Shown: piece after piece, positions 24,546 through 33,195 of the stretch
Layout: the number at the start of each line of letters is the position of its first letter
How positions within the stretch are numbered: the stretch's first letter is position 1
Assembly: GCF_000719975.1 (NCBI RefSeq)
Contig: NZ_JOIJ01000001.1
Span: 310,001 to 374,000 of the forward strand
DNA: 64,000 nt
DNA from: Prauserella rugosa
GTDB taxonomy: Bacteria > Actinomycetota > Actinomycetes > Mycobacteriales > Pseudonocardiaceae
Direction of reading: 5' to 3'
Translations under genes and position numbers: made by a program
Notes under the pieces: generated by a model
What the model was told of the DNA's origin: nothing
What the model saw: the letters and a program-made list of their open reading frames with translations, nothing else
Databases searched by the model: none

Positions 24546-25514
24546 GTGACGACATCGCCGCAGCGCACGGGCAGGGCCCCGGCGTGGACCAGCTACGGCG
24601 TCGACGCGGTACGCGGCGCCCTGATCGGCACCGCGGAAACCGTTCCCGGCGTCAGCGGCGGCACGGTCGCACTCGTCGTGCGCGTCTACGACACGGCCAT
24701 CACCTCGGCGGGCCACCTCATCACCGGTGCCGTACGCGCCGTCACCGACGTGCCCCGCGGCAAGGGCGCCGCCAGGGCGGCCACCGAGTTCCGCTCCGTG
24801 GCGTGGCGCACGATCATCCCGCTGCTGGCGGGCATGGTCGTGGCGCTGCTCGTGATGGCCCGGTTCATGGAGGGATGGGTCGAGGACCACCCGGTTCAGA
24901 CTCGGGCGCTGTTCTTCGGCATGGTGCTGGCCTCGTTGTGGGTGCCGTACTCGATGGTGGCCGGCGCGCCCCGATCGGACGGGCGGATGTCGCCGTGGAC
25001 CATGCGGGACATCCTTCCGGCTGTCGTGACGGCGGTAGTGATGTACGTCGTGGTGAGCCTTCCCCCTGGCAACGTCGAAGCCTCGGCACCGGTGATCGTG
25101 ATCGCGGCGGCCATCGCGATCTGCGCGCTCGTGCTGCCGGGTCTGTCCGGCTCGTTCCTCCTGCTGACGATCGGGCTCTACCAACCGACCTTGGCCGCGG
25201 TGAACGATCGCGACTTCGGCTATCTCGGCCTGTTCGCCCTCGGCGCGATCATCGGTCTGGGCTCCATCGTGAAGGTGCTGCAGTGGCTGCTTGAGCACCG
25301 CAAACGCATCACCCTCGTCATCGTGACCGGCCTGATGGCCGGAAGCCTTCGGGCGCTGTGGCCGTGGCAGAACGACGACCGCGACCTGCTTGCGCCCAGC
25401 GAGGACCTCGCACTCGCGATCATCCTGGGCATCGTCGGGTTCGCCGTGGTGGCCGCGGTGCTCGTGGTGGAGGCCAGGATGACGCGGGCGCAGGAGCGCA
25501 CCACCTCGGCGTGA
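24546..25514 (+). CDS. DUF368-family membrane protein (PopT-like)
   Basis: A 322-residue polytopic membrane protein with the family signatures GTAETVPGVSGGTVALV near the N-terminus and LVLPGLSGSFLLLTIGLYQP in the middle, the two related re-entrant motifs of DUF368. Members have been shown to move undecaprenyl phosphate back across the membrane (PopT), so a role in recycling the wall lipid carrier is likely by homology. GTG 24546 follows GAAGGAG. Its stop overlaps the GTG of the next gene (GTGA), so translation of the RNA-ligase-like protein is probably coupled. Confidence 0.85.
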   Translation: MTTSPQRTGRAPAWTSYGVDAVRGALIGTAETVPGVSGGTVALVVRVYDTAITSAGHLITGAVRAVTDVPRGKGAARAATEFRSVAWRTIIPLLAGMVVALLVMARFMEGWVEDHPVQTRALFFGMVLASLWVPYSMVAGAPRSDGRMSPWTMRDILPAVVTAVVMYVVVSLPPGNVEASAPVIVIAAAIAICALVLPGLSGSFLLLTIGLYQPTLAAVNDRDFGYLGLFALGAIIGLGSIVKVLQWLLEHRKRITLVIVTGLMAGSLRALWPWQNDDRDLLAPSEDLALAIILGIVGFAVVAAVLVVEARMTRAQERTTSA

Positions 25515-26047
25515 GCCGCTCCCCCGGGCACACCGTGCTCGCGGTCGGCGTGCCCGACCTCGACGACCACGTGCGGACGCGAACGGCGCACTACGACGCG
25601 TCGTTCGTGTCCGCCGATCCGGCTTTCGTCCACGCGCACGTGACGCTGCTGGCCCCGTGGATGGCGAACCCGACGACGTCCGATCTCGACGAGGTCGGAC
25701 GGATCGCCGCGGCCACCGCACCGTTCGACATGCGATTGGCCCGCGTCGACACGTTCCCCGACGGGCTCATCCACCTGAGACCCGAACCCGAGGCGCCGCT
25801 GCGTGCCCTCACCGCCGCGCTCTCCGCGGCATTTCCGGATCATCCGCCGTACGGCGGCCGCTTCGGCGACGTGCGCCCACATCTCACGCTCGACGCCGTT
25901 GCCGACGGCATCACCCCGGAGACCGTCGCCGCCGAGCTGCGCGATCTGCTCCCCGTGCGCCAGCGCGTCGACCGCATCGACCTGCAGTGGTGGGCCAACC
26001 ACGACTGCCGTGTGCTCGCCTCCTGGAAACTCGGCCAACCGGCCTGA
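25511..26047 (+). CDS. 2'-5' RNA ligase family protein (2H phosphoesterase)
   Basis: A 178-residue protein of the 2H superfamily. Two His-x-Thr-Leu motifs are visible, HVTLLAP (about residue 41) and HLTLDAV (about 126), which build the catalytic site that opens or closes cyclic phosphates on RNA or nucleotides. The true substrate is unknown. It overlaps the DUF368 gene by 4 bp. A hairpin and the rph control region follow. Confidence 0.82.
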   Translation: MSRSPGHTVLAVGVPDLDDHVRTRTAHYDASFVSADPAFVHAHVTLLAPWMANPTTSDLDEVGRIAAATAPFDMRLARVDTFPDGLIHLRPEPEAPLRALTAALSAAFPDHPPYGGRFGDVRPHLTLDAVADGITPETVAAELRDLLPVRQRVDRIDLQWWANHDCRVLASWKLGQPA

Positions 26048-26100
26048 GAATTCCGTCGGGTTGGCCGATCGGCCCGGGTACGAAGTAAGGCACAAAAAAT

Positions 26101-26125
26101 CGGCAGGGACCGCTTTTCCCTGCCG
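26101..26125. terminator. Hairpin between the RNA-ligase-like gene and rph
   Basis: CGGCAGGGA pairs perfectly with TCCCTGCCG; flanking GGCAC and GTGCC extend the symmetry. The run of A on the left foot would be a T-run on the - strand, so as an intrinsic terminator it favours - strand transcripts, but it could also end the + strand transcript of the preceding gene. Confidence 0.5.
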
Positions 26126-26147
26126 TGCCTACAGTAAACCGCACCCC

Positions 26148-26166
26148 GGCTCTTGCCGCAAGACCC
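26148..26166 (+). promoter_or_regulatory. Rifamycin-associated element (RAE) upstream of rph
   Basis: GGCTCTTGCCGCAAGACCC is a 19-bp imperfect palindrome whose core TCTTGCCGCAAGA is perfectly symmetric apart from the centre. It matches in form the RAE known from actinobacterial rifampin-inactivation genes (a GGGGCTTGCGGCAAG-type repeat, quoted from memory). It lies 90 bp before the rph start, and a TACAGT -10-like hexamer at 26130-26135 is just upstream, so the element would sit near the transcription start. It probably makes rph inducible by rifamycins. Confidence 0.75.
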
Positions 26167-26255
26167 GGGGCGTCCCTCAGAATTCACCGGCCGCGCACAA
26201 TTCACGCACCGATTCGCGCCGCCGTGCGCACGGTGGAACATCGAGGGGGAACCGC

Positions 26256-28871
26256 ATGTCCGACAGCCGTACCGAACCGCGCTGGGTGCTGAGCCTCGAC
26301 GAGGTCGACCGCGCGCGCCTCGACCGGGTCGGCGGCAAGGCCGCCCATCTCGGCGAACTGTCCACAATGGGTGGATTCGTCGTCCCGGCGGGATTCTGCG
26401 TCACCACCGACGCCTTCCGCCGTGTCGTCGAGGGGACGCAGTCGATCGCCGAGCGACTGAAGGCACTCGGCGACCTGGGACCGGACGACGCCGAGGCCGC
26501 CCGCACGCTCAGCGCCGAGCTGCGCGACAACATCGAGCAGGCGCCGATCCCCGAGGATCTGTCCACCGAGATCGCGGCTCACCTCGACGACGACGCGGCC
26601 TACGCCGTGCGTTCGAGCGCCACGGCCGAGGATCTGCCGACCGCGTCGTTCGCCGGTCAACTGGACTCGTACCTGAACGTGGTGGGGCGCGACGCCGTGC
26701 TGGAACACGTCCGGCGCTGCTGGGCGTCATTGCTGTCCGAACGGGCAGTGGCCTACCGCCTGCGCGCCACTGTCGCCAACCACGGATTCGCCAACCACGG
26801 ATCCGACGACCGGGGATCCGATCACCGGGGATTCGACCGCCGGGACGTCGGCATCGCCGTCGTCGTGCAGCGCATGGTCGCCGCCGACGTCTCGGGCGTG
26901 TTGTTCACCGCCGACCCCGTCACGTCGAATCGGCGTGTCGCCACCGTGGAATCGGTCGCGGGTCTCGGGGACGCGCTCGTGTCGGGCCGGGTCAGCCCGG
27001 ACGTCCACCGGGTGCGGGAAGGGACGATCGTCGACACGACGGTCGCGGGCCAGCGGCCTGCGCTGACCGACGAACAAGCGGTGCGGCTCGCGGCGGTGGG
27101 CAGGCGCATCGAGGCGCATTTCGGCGCACCGCAGGACATCGAGTGGTGCCTGGCAGACGACGAGATCCACGTCGTGCAGAGCAGGCCGATCACGACGCTG
27201 TATCCGGTTCCGGAGTCCGGCGACGGGCAGAACCACGTCTACGTGTCCGTCGGTCACCAGCAGATGATGACCGACGCCATGACTCCGCTCGGACTGTCGG
27301 TGTGGCTGATGACGACCCCGGCGCCGATGGTGCACGCCGGCGGCCGGCTGTTCGTCGACGTCACGCCGCAGCTGTCCTCGCCCGCAACCCGCGACGGCAT
27401 CGTCGGCGTGCTGGGCGATTCCGACCCGCTGATCGGCGACGCACTGCGCGCGGTGATCGCCCGCGACGGGTTCCTCCCGCCGCCGCCCGCCGACGCAGAA
27501 CATCCCGCCGGTCATCCCGCCGCGCCGCGGGACGGCGAACCCCTCGACGCAGATCCGGGCATCGTGGCCGAACTCGTCGCGAACAACGAGAAGTCCGTCG
27601 CGGCGCTGAAGCGCAGGATGTCTGCGACATCGGGGCCGGCGGTGTTCGACGTGGTCGCCGACGATCTCCACGAGCTGCGTCACCGCCTGGTCGGCCGGTC
27701 CACGCACCGACAGGTGATCAACACCGTGCTCGACACGACCACGTGGCTGGCCGACACGCTGGAGTCCCGGCTGGGCGAGAAGGGTGTGGTGGACACGCTC
27801 ACCCAGTCGGCACCCGGCAACGTCACCTCGCAGATGGGACTGGAACTGCTGGACGTCGCCGACACGGTGCGGCCACATCCCGAGGTCGTCGAACTGCTGC
27901 GCGCCGCCGAGGCACGCGGGGACGACACGTTCCTGGACCGGCTGCCGTCGGTACCCGGCGGCTCCGAGGCGGCCACGGCGATCCGGTCCTATCTCGACCG
28001 CTACGGCATGCGGTGCGCGGGCGAGATCGACATCACCAGACCGCGCTGGAGCGAACAGCCCACCGCGCTGGTGCCTGCGATTCTCGCCCACGTGGCAGCC
28101 TTCGAACCGGGCGAGCACGCGCGGAGGTTCGAGCGCGGTCTGCGTCAGGCCGAGGAGAAACGCGACGAGGTGCTGCGGCGGCTGCGCGCCCTGCCCGGCG
28201 GCGAGGGGAAGGCCGATGAAGTCGCGCATCGGATCGACGTCCTGCGTACTTTCCTGGGCTACCGCGAGTACCCGAAGTACGGCATGGTGCGCCGTTACTT
28301 CGTCTACAAGCAGGCGTTGCTGGGCGAGGCACGGCGTCTCATGGAGGCGGGCGTGCTGGACGATCCCGAGGACGCCTTCTTCCTCACGTTCGACGAGTTC
28401 CGCGACGCCGCTCACTCGGGAACCGTGGACCACGAGGCCGTGCGCACGCGCCGCGCCGAGTTCGCGACGTTTCGCACGCTCACCCCGCCGCGCGTGCTGA
28501 CCTCGGAGGGCGAGGTCGTGACGGGCAGCTACCGGCGCGAGGACGTTCCGCCGGGGGCGCTGGCCGGACTGCCGGTGTCGGCGGGTGCGGTCGAGGGACG
28601 CGCGCGCGTCGTGACCGACATGGCACACGCCGACCTGAGCGAGGGCGACATCCTGGTGACGGCCTACACCGACCCGAGCTGGACTCCGGTGTTCGTCTCG
28701 ATCGCCGCGCTCGTCACGGAGGTGGGCGGGCAGATGACCCACGGTGCCGTGATCGCCCGCGAGTACGGACTGCCCGCGGTGGTCGGCGTCGAGCACGCCA
28801 CCCAGCTGATCACCGACGGCAGGCGCATCCGCGTCGACGGAACCCGCGGCCACGTGCAGTTCCTCGACTAA
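26256..28871 (+). CDS. rph: Rifamycin-inactivating phosphotransferase (Rph)
   Basis: An 871-residue dikinase that should transfer the beta-phosphate of ATP to the C21 hydroxyl of rifamycins. The N-terminal ATP-grasp domain shows VGGKAAHLGELSTMGGFVVP, AVRSSATAEDLPTASFAGQ and QDIEWCLADDEIHVVQSRPI. The central rifamycin-binding region starts HVYVSVGHQQMMTDAMTPLG, a hallmark that separates Rph from PEP synthases. The C-terminal swivel domain has EVGGQMTHGAVIAREYGLPA with the phospho-accepting His. Length agrees with the family (about 865). An odd insertion of 15-bp repeats (26775-26849) encodes NHGF/DDRGS-like residues in the ATP-grasp domain. An RAE upstream supports the assignment. Confidence 0.92.
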   Translation: MSDSRTEPRWVLSLDEVDRARLDRVGGKAAHLGELSTMGGFVVPAGFCVTTDAFRRVVEGTQSIAERLKALGDLGPDDAEAARTLSAELRDNIEQAPIPEDLSTEIAAHLDDDAAYAVRSSATAEDLPTASFAGQLDSYLNVVGRDAVLEHVRRCWASLLSERAVAYRLRATVANHGFANHGSDDRGSDHRGFDRRDVGIAVVVQRMVAADVSGVLFTADPVTSNRRVATVESVAGLGDALVSGRVSPDVHRVREGTIVDTTVAGQRPALTDEQAVRLAAVGRRIEAHFGAPQDIEWCLADDEIHVVQSRPITTLYPVPESGDGQNHVYVSVGHQQMMTDAMTPLGLSVWLMTTPAPMVHAGGRLFVDVTPQLSSPATRDGIVGVLGDSDPLIGDALRAVIARDGFLPPPPADAEHPAGHPAAPRDGEPLDADPGIVAELVANNEKSVAALKRRMSATSGPAVFDVVADDLHELRHRLVGRSTHRQVINTVLDTTTWLADTLESRLGEKGVVDTLTQSAPGNVTSQMGLELLDVADTVRPHPEVVELLRAAEARGDDTFLDRLPSVPGGSEAATAIRSYLDRYGMRCAGEIDITRPRWSEQPTALVPAILAHVAAFEPGEHARRFERGLRQAEEKRDEVLRRLRALPGGEGKADEVAHRIDVLRTFLGYREYPKYGMVRRYFVYKQALLGEARRLMEAGVLDDPEDAFFLTFDEFRDAAHSGTVDHEAVRTRRAEFATFRTLTPPRVLTSEGEVVTGSYRREDVPPGALAGLPVSAGAVEGRARVVTDMAHADLSEGDILVTAYTDPSWTPVFVSIAALVTEVGGQMTHGAVIAREYGLPAVVGVEHATQLITDGRRIRVDGTRGHVQFLD

Positions 28872-28872
28872 C

Positions 28873-29541
28873 GTGTACAGCGTGCGGGCGACTCCGGTGC
28901 AGGCATGGATGCTGTGGCGCGCGATCGCCACGGGCGGTCCCGGCCTCATCGTGCCCGACGGCGTGCTCGATCTGATGTGGCACGAGGGGCGTTTCGTCGT
29001 GGCGGGCCCGGATCGCACGGCACAGACCGTGGATGCCGCCAGTGGGGACGAAACGTGGGGACTGCGCCTCCCGCCGGGTGTCGCGCACGCCGTGTTCGGT
29101 CTCCCCGCGCGGGAACTCACCGACCTGCGCGTCGACCTGACCGACTTGTCAGCGGTGCCACCGTGTGACGACACCGCCGCTCCGGCCGTACGGCTGCGAC
29201 AGGTGGCCGAGACGTTGTGGCGACGGGCCGATCCGGACGTCGGGCAGCTGCGGTTGGCTCACTCGCTCGACCGTGCCGCGCGAGCCGGAACACCGGTGCG
29301 CGAGGTCGCCGACACCCACGGCATGTCCGAACGCACCCTGCGGCGGACGTCCGACCGACTGTTCGGTTACGGGCCGAAGACCCTCGCGTCCATCCACCGC
29401 TTCCAGCACGCGTTGCGCCTCATGCGCACGGGAACGCCGGCCGCCGAGGCAGCGGCCGGCGCCGGGTACGTCGACCAGGCGCACCTCACGCGCGAGGTGC
29501 GCAGACTCGCGGGCACCACACCGCGGGAGCTCTCGGGCTGA
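28873..29541 (+). CDS. AraC-family transcriptional regulator
   Basis: A 222-residue regulator. The N-terminal half (GGPGLIVPDGVLDLMWHEGRFVVAGPD) matches the DUF6597-type sensory domain; the C-terminal half is an AraC double helix-turn-helix (PVREVADTHGMSERTLRRTSD, then AAAGAGYVDQAHLTREVRRL). It begins one base after the rph stop, so it is probably co-transcribed with rph. Whether it senses rifamycin or something unrelated is unknown. GTG 28873 or GTG 28882 may be the start. Confidence 0.87.
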   Translation: MYSVRATPVQAWMLWRAIATGGPGLIVPDGVLDLMWHEGRFVVAGPDRTAQTVDAASGDETWGLRLPPGVAHAVFGLPARELTDLRVDLTDLSAVPPCDDTAAPAVRLRQVAETLWRRADPDVGQLRLAHSLDRAARAGTPVREVADTHGMSERTLRRTSDRLFGYGPKTLASIHRFQHALRLMRTGTPAAEAAAGAGYVDQAHLTREVRRLAGTTPRELSG

Positions 29542-29589
29542 CCGTTTCGTACAAGCGGCGGACGTGCAGGACGTGCGACGGTGCGTGCC

Positions 29590-30465
29590 ATGGGTATCGA
29601 GCAGGCACGCGCGTTCCTCACCACCCACGGACGGCAGCTGGACCGGCGTCGTTTCGACGTACTGACCGGCGGCGACGGTCACGACGTCCTCGCGGCGCTC
29701 GAGGCGTATCGCAATCCCGACGGCGGTTACGGCTGGGGCATCGAACCGGATCTGCGCGCGCCGGAGAGCCAGCCCGCGGGAGCGCTGCACGCGCTGGAGG
29801 CGATGGCCGACGCCGGGATGACAACGCCTCGGGCGAGCGAACTGCTGGATTGGCTGGCCTCGGCGACGCTCCCCGGCGGCGGACTGCCGTTCGCGTTGCC
29901 GATCTCCGACGACACCGGGTGCGCGCCGTTCTGGGCGCAGGCCGACCCGCGCGAACCGTCGTTGCAGATCACTGCGGCGGTCGCGGCGCAGGCGCACCGG
30001 GTGGCCCGGTTCGACGCCGCCATCTCCTCCCACCCGTGGCTCGCCGCGGCCACCGAGTTCTGCTTCACGGAGATCCGGGCCCTCGACGAGGCGCCGTTCG
30101 CGTACGTCCTGTCGTTCGCTCTGCAACTGCTGGACGCCGCGTCCGACACCGTGGCCGAGGCCCGAGGACTGCTGGACAAACTCGCGCGGTTCGTCCCGTC
30201 CGACGGTGCCGTTCCGGTGGAAGGTGGGGCCGAGGGCGAAACGCTGCACCTGCTGGACTTCGCACCGGAGCCCGGCCGTCCGGTGCGTGAGCTCGTCACG
30301 GCGGAAGCGGTGGCCGCCGACCTCGACCGACTGGCCCGCGGACAACGCGACGACGGCGGCTGGGCAGTCGACTTCGACAGCTACTCCCCTGCAGCCGCCC
30401 TGGAGTGGCGGGGCTACAGCACGGTCGCAGCCGTCGACGTTCTCCGGAAGAACGGACGCTGGTGA
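29590..30465 (+). CDS. Prenyltransferase/squalene-oxidase-like toroid protein
   Basis: A 291-residue protein built of repeats of the alpha/alpha toroid class. Sequences such as LEAYRNPDGGYGWGIEPDL and LARGQRDDGGWAVDFDSYSP are QW-like turns found in terpene cyclases and prenyltransferase beta subunits. The acid DxDD motif of squalene-hopene cyclases is not visible, so it is probably not a functional cyclase of that type. No neighbour suggests a pathway. ATG 29590 is preferred over GTG 29581. Confidence 0.65.
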   Translation: MGIEQARAFLTTHGRQLDRRRFDVLTGGDGHDVLAALEAYRNPDGGYGWGIEPDLRAPESQPAGALHALEAMADAGMTTPRASELLDWLASATLPGGGLPFALPISDDTGCAPFWAQADPREPSLQITAAVAAQAHRVARFDAAISSHPWLAAATEFCFTEIRALDEAPFAYVLSFALQLLDAASDTVAEARGLLDKLARFVPSDGAVPVEGGAEGETLHLLDFAPEPGRPVRELVTAEAVAADLDRLARGQRDDGGWAVDFDSYSPAAALEWRGYSTVAAVDVLRKNGRW

Positions 30466-30472
30466 CACCGCA

Positions 30473-31108
30473 CTACGGGCGCGCCCCGGTGACCATGCCG
30501 AGTGCGAGGTCGGCGTAGAACTCGCCGAGCTGTTGCGGCGAGTCCGCTCCGTCGGAGCGGTACCAGCGCACCAGGTCGACACCGAGCGACAGCACAGCAC
30601 GCACGACCCGGTGCACGTCGACGTCGGCGAACGACCGCTCCGCCACGCCCCGCTTCACCACGTCCTGGAACGTCGCCGTGGAGCGCCTGCGCAGCTCGCG
30701 GATCTCCTCGTAGTGCTGGTCGGACAGCGCGGCGAGCTCGTACTGGCACACGCGGGCCACGACGTGGTGGTGCGCGTGCCAGGCGACGAACCGGCGGACC
30801 AGCGTCCGCAGGTGTTCACGCGCATCGACGGCCGGTTCGACCTCCTCAAGCACCTCGAGTGAGCGGCGGTGTCCGGTGTGGACGATCTCGAACAGCACGT
30901 GTTCCTTCGAACGGAAGTGCACGTACAGCGCACCCGGGGAGAGTCCGACAGCGGACGTGATGTCCCGCGTGGTCGTGGCGTGGAAACCGTTCGCGGCGAA
31001 GCACCGGACCCCTGAGGTCAGGAGACTGCGAGCCACCTCGGCTCGATCCGAGTCCCACAGCTGGTCCGGCACGTCGATGCCGGACGCGGCCGCCGAATCA
31101 CCGTCCAT
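30473..31108 (-). CDS. TetR-family transcriptional regulator
   Basis: A 211-residue repressor-type protein with an N-terminal TetR helix-turn-helix (GFHATTTRDITSAVGLSPGALYVHFRSKEHVL) and an all-helical ligand domain (FVAWHAHHHVVARVCQYELAALS). It is divergent from an LLM oxidoreductase/SMP-30 pair, separated by 178 bp, and probably controls them. The ligand is unknown; the subgroup resembles regulators of lipid or xenobiotic breakdown. Confidence 0.88.
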   Translation of the reverse strand: MDGDSAAASGIDVPDQLWDSDRAEVARSLLTSGVRCFAANGFHATTTRDITSAVGLSPGALYVHFRSKEHVLFEIVHTGHRRSLEVLEEVEPAVDAREHLRTLVRRFVAWHAHHHVVARVCQYELAALSDQHYEEIRELRRRSTATFQDVVKRGVAERSFADVDVHRVVRAVLSLGVDLVRWYRSDGADSPQQLGEFYADLALGMVTGARP

Positions 31109-31286
31109 CCCCGTCTCCCTTCGGCCGAGCAGGCCGTGCTGTCCGTGCCGGCACAGCGCTGTCCGTGCAGGTACAGCCGACTGTGGCTTGCGTCATCGTC
31201 GACGCTTATCGTACTCTCCGACCAGGCTAAATGTGCGCTCAGTCAGCGTCGACCACCTGCGTTTCATGAGCCGGAAGGAGACACCA
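31109..31286. promoter_or_regulatory. Divergent control region tetR/LLM oxidoreductase
   Basis: A 178-bp region. GTCGACGC (31198-31205) and GCGTCGAC (31246-31253) form distant inverted arms around a more A/T-rich centre (TTATCGTACTCT, CTAAATGTG). GCTGTCCGTGC occurs twice at about 31138 and 31159. A TetR operator is expected here, but I cannot pick one with certainty. Confidence 0.4.
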
Positions 31287-32276
31287 ATGGAGGTGTCGTG
31301 CGCGTTCCCCACCGCCCTGGACACGCCTGACCACGTCGCTCTGGCGGAGAGACTCGGCTTTTCTCGAGCGTGGGTCTACGACACATCCCAGCAGAGTCCG
31401 GACGTGTGGATGACCCTCGCCCTGGCCGCCGAGCGCACCGAACGCATCGGACTCGGCCCCGGCGTTCTCGTACCCAGCCTGCGCCATCCGATGGTCAACG
31501 CCTCGGCGACCGCGACGCTGTGCGCGCTGGCACCGGGCCGCGTGGCGGTCGCGTTCGGCACGGGGTTCAGCGGCCGCAGAGCCATGGGCTACGGCGCGGT
31601 CACCTGGAAATTCATGGACGCCTACCTTCGCGCCTACCGCGGACTTCTGCGTGGCGAGGTCGTCGAATGGGAGGGCGCCCGCATGCGGATGCTGCATCCC
31701 GACGGGCACGCGCCCGCTCGTCCAGTCGACGTTCCGGTGCTGGTCGGCGCGCTCGGCCCCAAGGGCGGCGCGGTCGCCAAGGATCTCGGGGACGGCCTGT
31801 TCGCCACACTCCAGATCCCCGACTACGTCGGCGACTTTCCCTGGTCGGCGTATCTGCTGTGGGGAACCGTCCTCGACGATCACGAACCGGTCGACTCACC
31901 GCACGCACGCGCGGCGGGCGGCCCCGGGTGGGCACTGTCGCTGCACGGCGCGTACGAGTTCGGCGGCCCCGAGGCCGTACGCGCACTGCCCGGCGGGGAC
32001 GAATGGCTCGCGGTGGTCGGGAAGGCCGGCGAGGACGAACGGCACCTGTCGGTCCACAGCGGACACTGCGTCGAACTCAACGACGCCGACGACGCCGCGT
32101 GGCGCGCGGGCGGACACTCCACCCTGCGCGACGTCACGCTGTCGGGCACGACCGACGAGGTCCGGCGCGGCCTCGACGACCTTGCCGCGCGCGGCGTCAC
32201 CGAGGTCGTCTACCAGCCGTGCGGTCCGGACGTGCGCACCGAACTCGAACGCTTCCTCGACGCCGCACGCGCCTGA
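31287..32276 (+). CDS. LLM-class flavin-dependent oxidoreductase
   Basis: A 329-residue luciferase-like TIM barrel enzyme that uses reduced FMN or F420. Typical elements: the barrel start MEVSCAFPTALDTPDHVALA, ERTERIGLGPGVLVPSLRHP, and RVAVAFGTGFSGRRAMGYGAVTW. The ribosome-binding site GGAAGGAG precedes ATG 31287. It is followed 22 bp later by an SMP-30 lactonase gene, suggesting one catabolic unit under the divergent TetR. The substrate is unknown. Confidence 0.9.
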   Translation: MEVSCAFPTALDTPDHVALAERLGFSRAWVYDTSQQSPDVWMTLALAAERTERIGLGPGVLVPSLRHPMVNASATATLCALAPGRVAVAFGTGFSGRRAMGYGAVTWKFMDAYLRAYRGLLRGEVVEWEGARMRMLHPDGHAPARPVDVPVLVGALGPKGGAVAKDLGDGLFATLQIPDYVGDFPWSAYLLWGTVLDDHEPVDSPHARAAGGPGWALSLHGAYEFGGPEAVRALPGGDEWLAVVGKAGEDERHLSVHSGHCVELNDADDAAWRAGGHSTLRDVTLSGTTDEVRRGLDDLAARGVTEVVYQPCGPDVRTELERFLDAARA

Positions 32277-32298
32277 GCCACACACCAAGGAGGGACAC

Positions 32299-33192
32299 AT
32301 GAGCCGCAATGCCGCCGCCATCGTGACCGACATGTCCTACACCGAGTGCCCGCGTTGGCACGACGGCCGGATCTGGTTCTCCGACTTCTACACCTACGCG
32401 GTGTACTCGGCCGCCGAGGACGGCAGCGACCTGCGCGTCGAGGCCGACGTGCCGCAGCAGCCGTCCGGGATCGACTGGCTGCCGGACGGACGGCTGCTCA
32501 TCGTGTCCATGCGCGACCGCAAGGTGCTGCGCCGCGAGGCCGACGGAACGCTCGTCGAGCACGCCGACCTCTCCGGCCACGTCGGCGGCCACCCGAACGA
32601 CATGGTCGTCGACGACCAGGGACGGGCGTTCATCGGCGAGTTCGGGTTCGACCTCATGGGCGGCGCGCCGCTGCAGACGGCCAACCTGTTGCGCGTGGAT
32701 CCGGACGGCACGGTCACGAAGGTTGCCGACGACCTGTGGTTCCCCAACGGCAGCGTGATCACCGACGACGGAACGCTGCTGGTGTGCGAGACGTTCGGCA
32801 ACCGCGTCACGGCGTTCGACATCGCAGGCGACGGGAGCCTCACCGGCCGCCGGGAGTGGGCGACGTTCGGCAAGCAGCCGACCGAGGTGGAACTCGAGCC
32901 GATGCTCGCGCAGGTCGTGGTCGGGTCCGACGGCTGCTGCCTCGACGCCGAGGGCGCACTGTGGATCGCCGACGCCACGGGCGCGCGCGTGATCCGGGTG
33001 CGCGAAGGCGGCGAGATCGCCGAGGAATTCAGCACGGGGAATGGCGTATTCGCGTGCATGCTCGGCGGCGCCGACGGGCGCACGTTGTTCCTGTCCGGAG
33101 CGCCGGATTTCCACGAGGACGCACGGAAACAAGCCCGCGAAGGCGCGCTGCTCAGCACTCGCGTCGACGTCGGCCGCTCCGGACGGCCGTAG
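32299..33192 (+). CDS. SMP-30/gluconolactonase/LRE-family protein
   Basis: A 297-residue six-bladed beta-propeller enzyme. Metal-binding and family motifs: ECPRWHDGRIWFSDFYT with the Glu ligand at the start, GGHPNDMVVDDQGRAFIGEFG with the Asn ligand, LWFPNGSVITDDGTLLVCE, and CLDAEGALWIADATG with the Asp ligand. These calcium- or zinc-dependent enzymes hydrolyse lactones. AAGGAGGGAC lies before ATG 32299. It is probably co-transcribed with the LLM oxidoreductase and may open a lactone it produces. Confidence 0.92.
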   Translation: MSRNAAAIVTDMSYTECPRWHDGRIWFSDFYTYAVYSAAEDGSDLRVEADVPQQPSGIDWLPDGRLLIVSMRDRKVLRREADGTLVEHADLSGHVGGHPNDMVVDDQGRAFIGEFGFDLMGGAPLQTANLLRVDPDGTVTKVADDLWFPNGSVITDDGTLLVCETFGNRVTAFDIAGDGSLTGRREWATFGKQPTEVELEPMLAQVVVGSDGCCLDAEGALWIADATGARVIRVREGGEIAEEFSTGNGVFACMLGGADGRTLFLSGAPDFHEDARKQAREGALLSTRVDVGRSGRP

Positions 33193-33195
33193 GCG

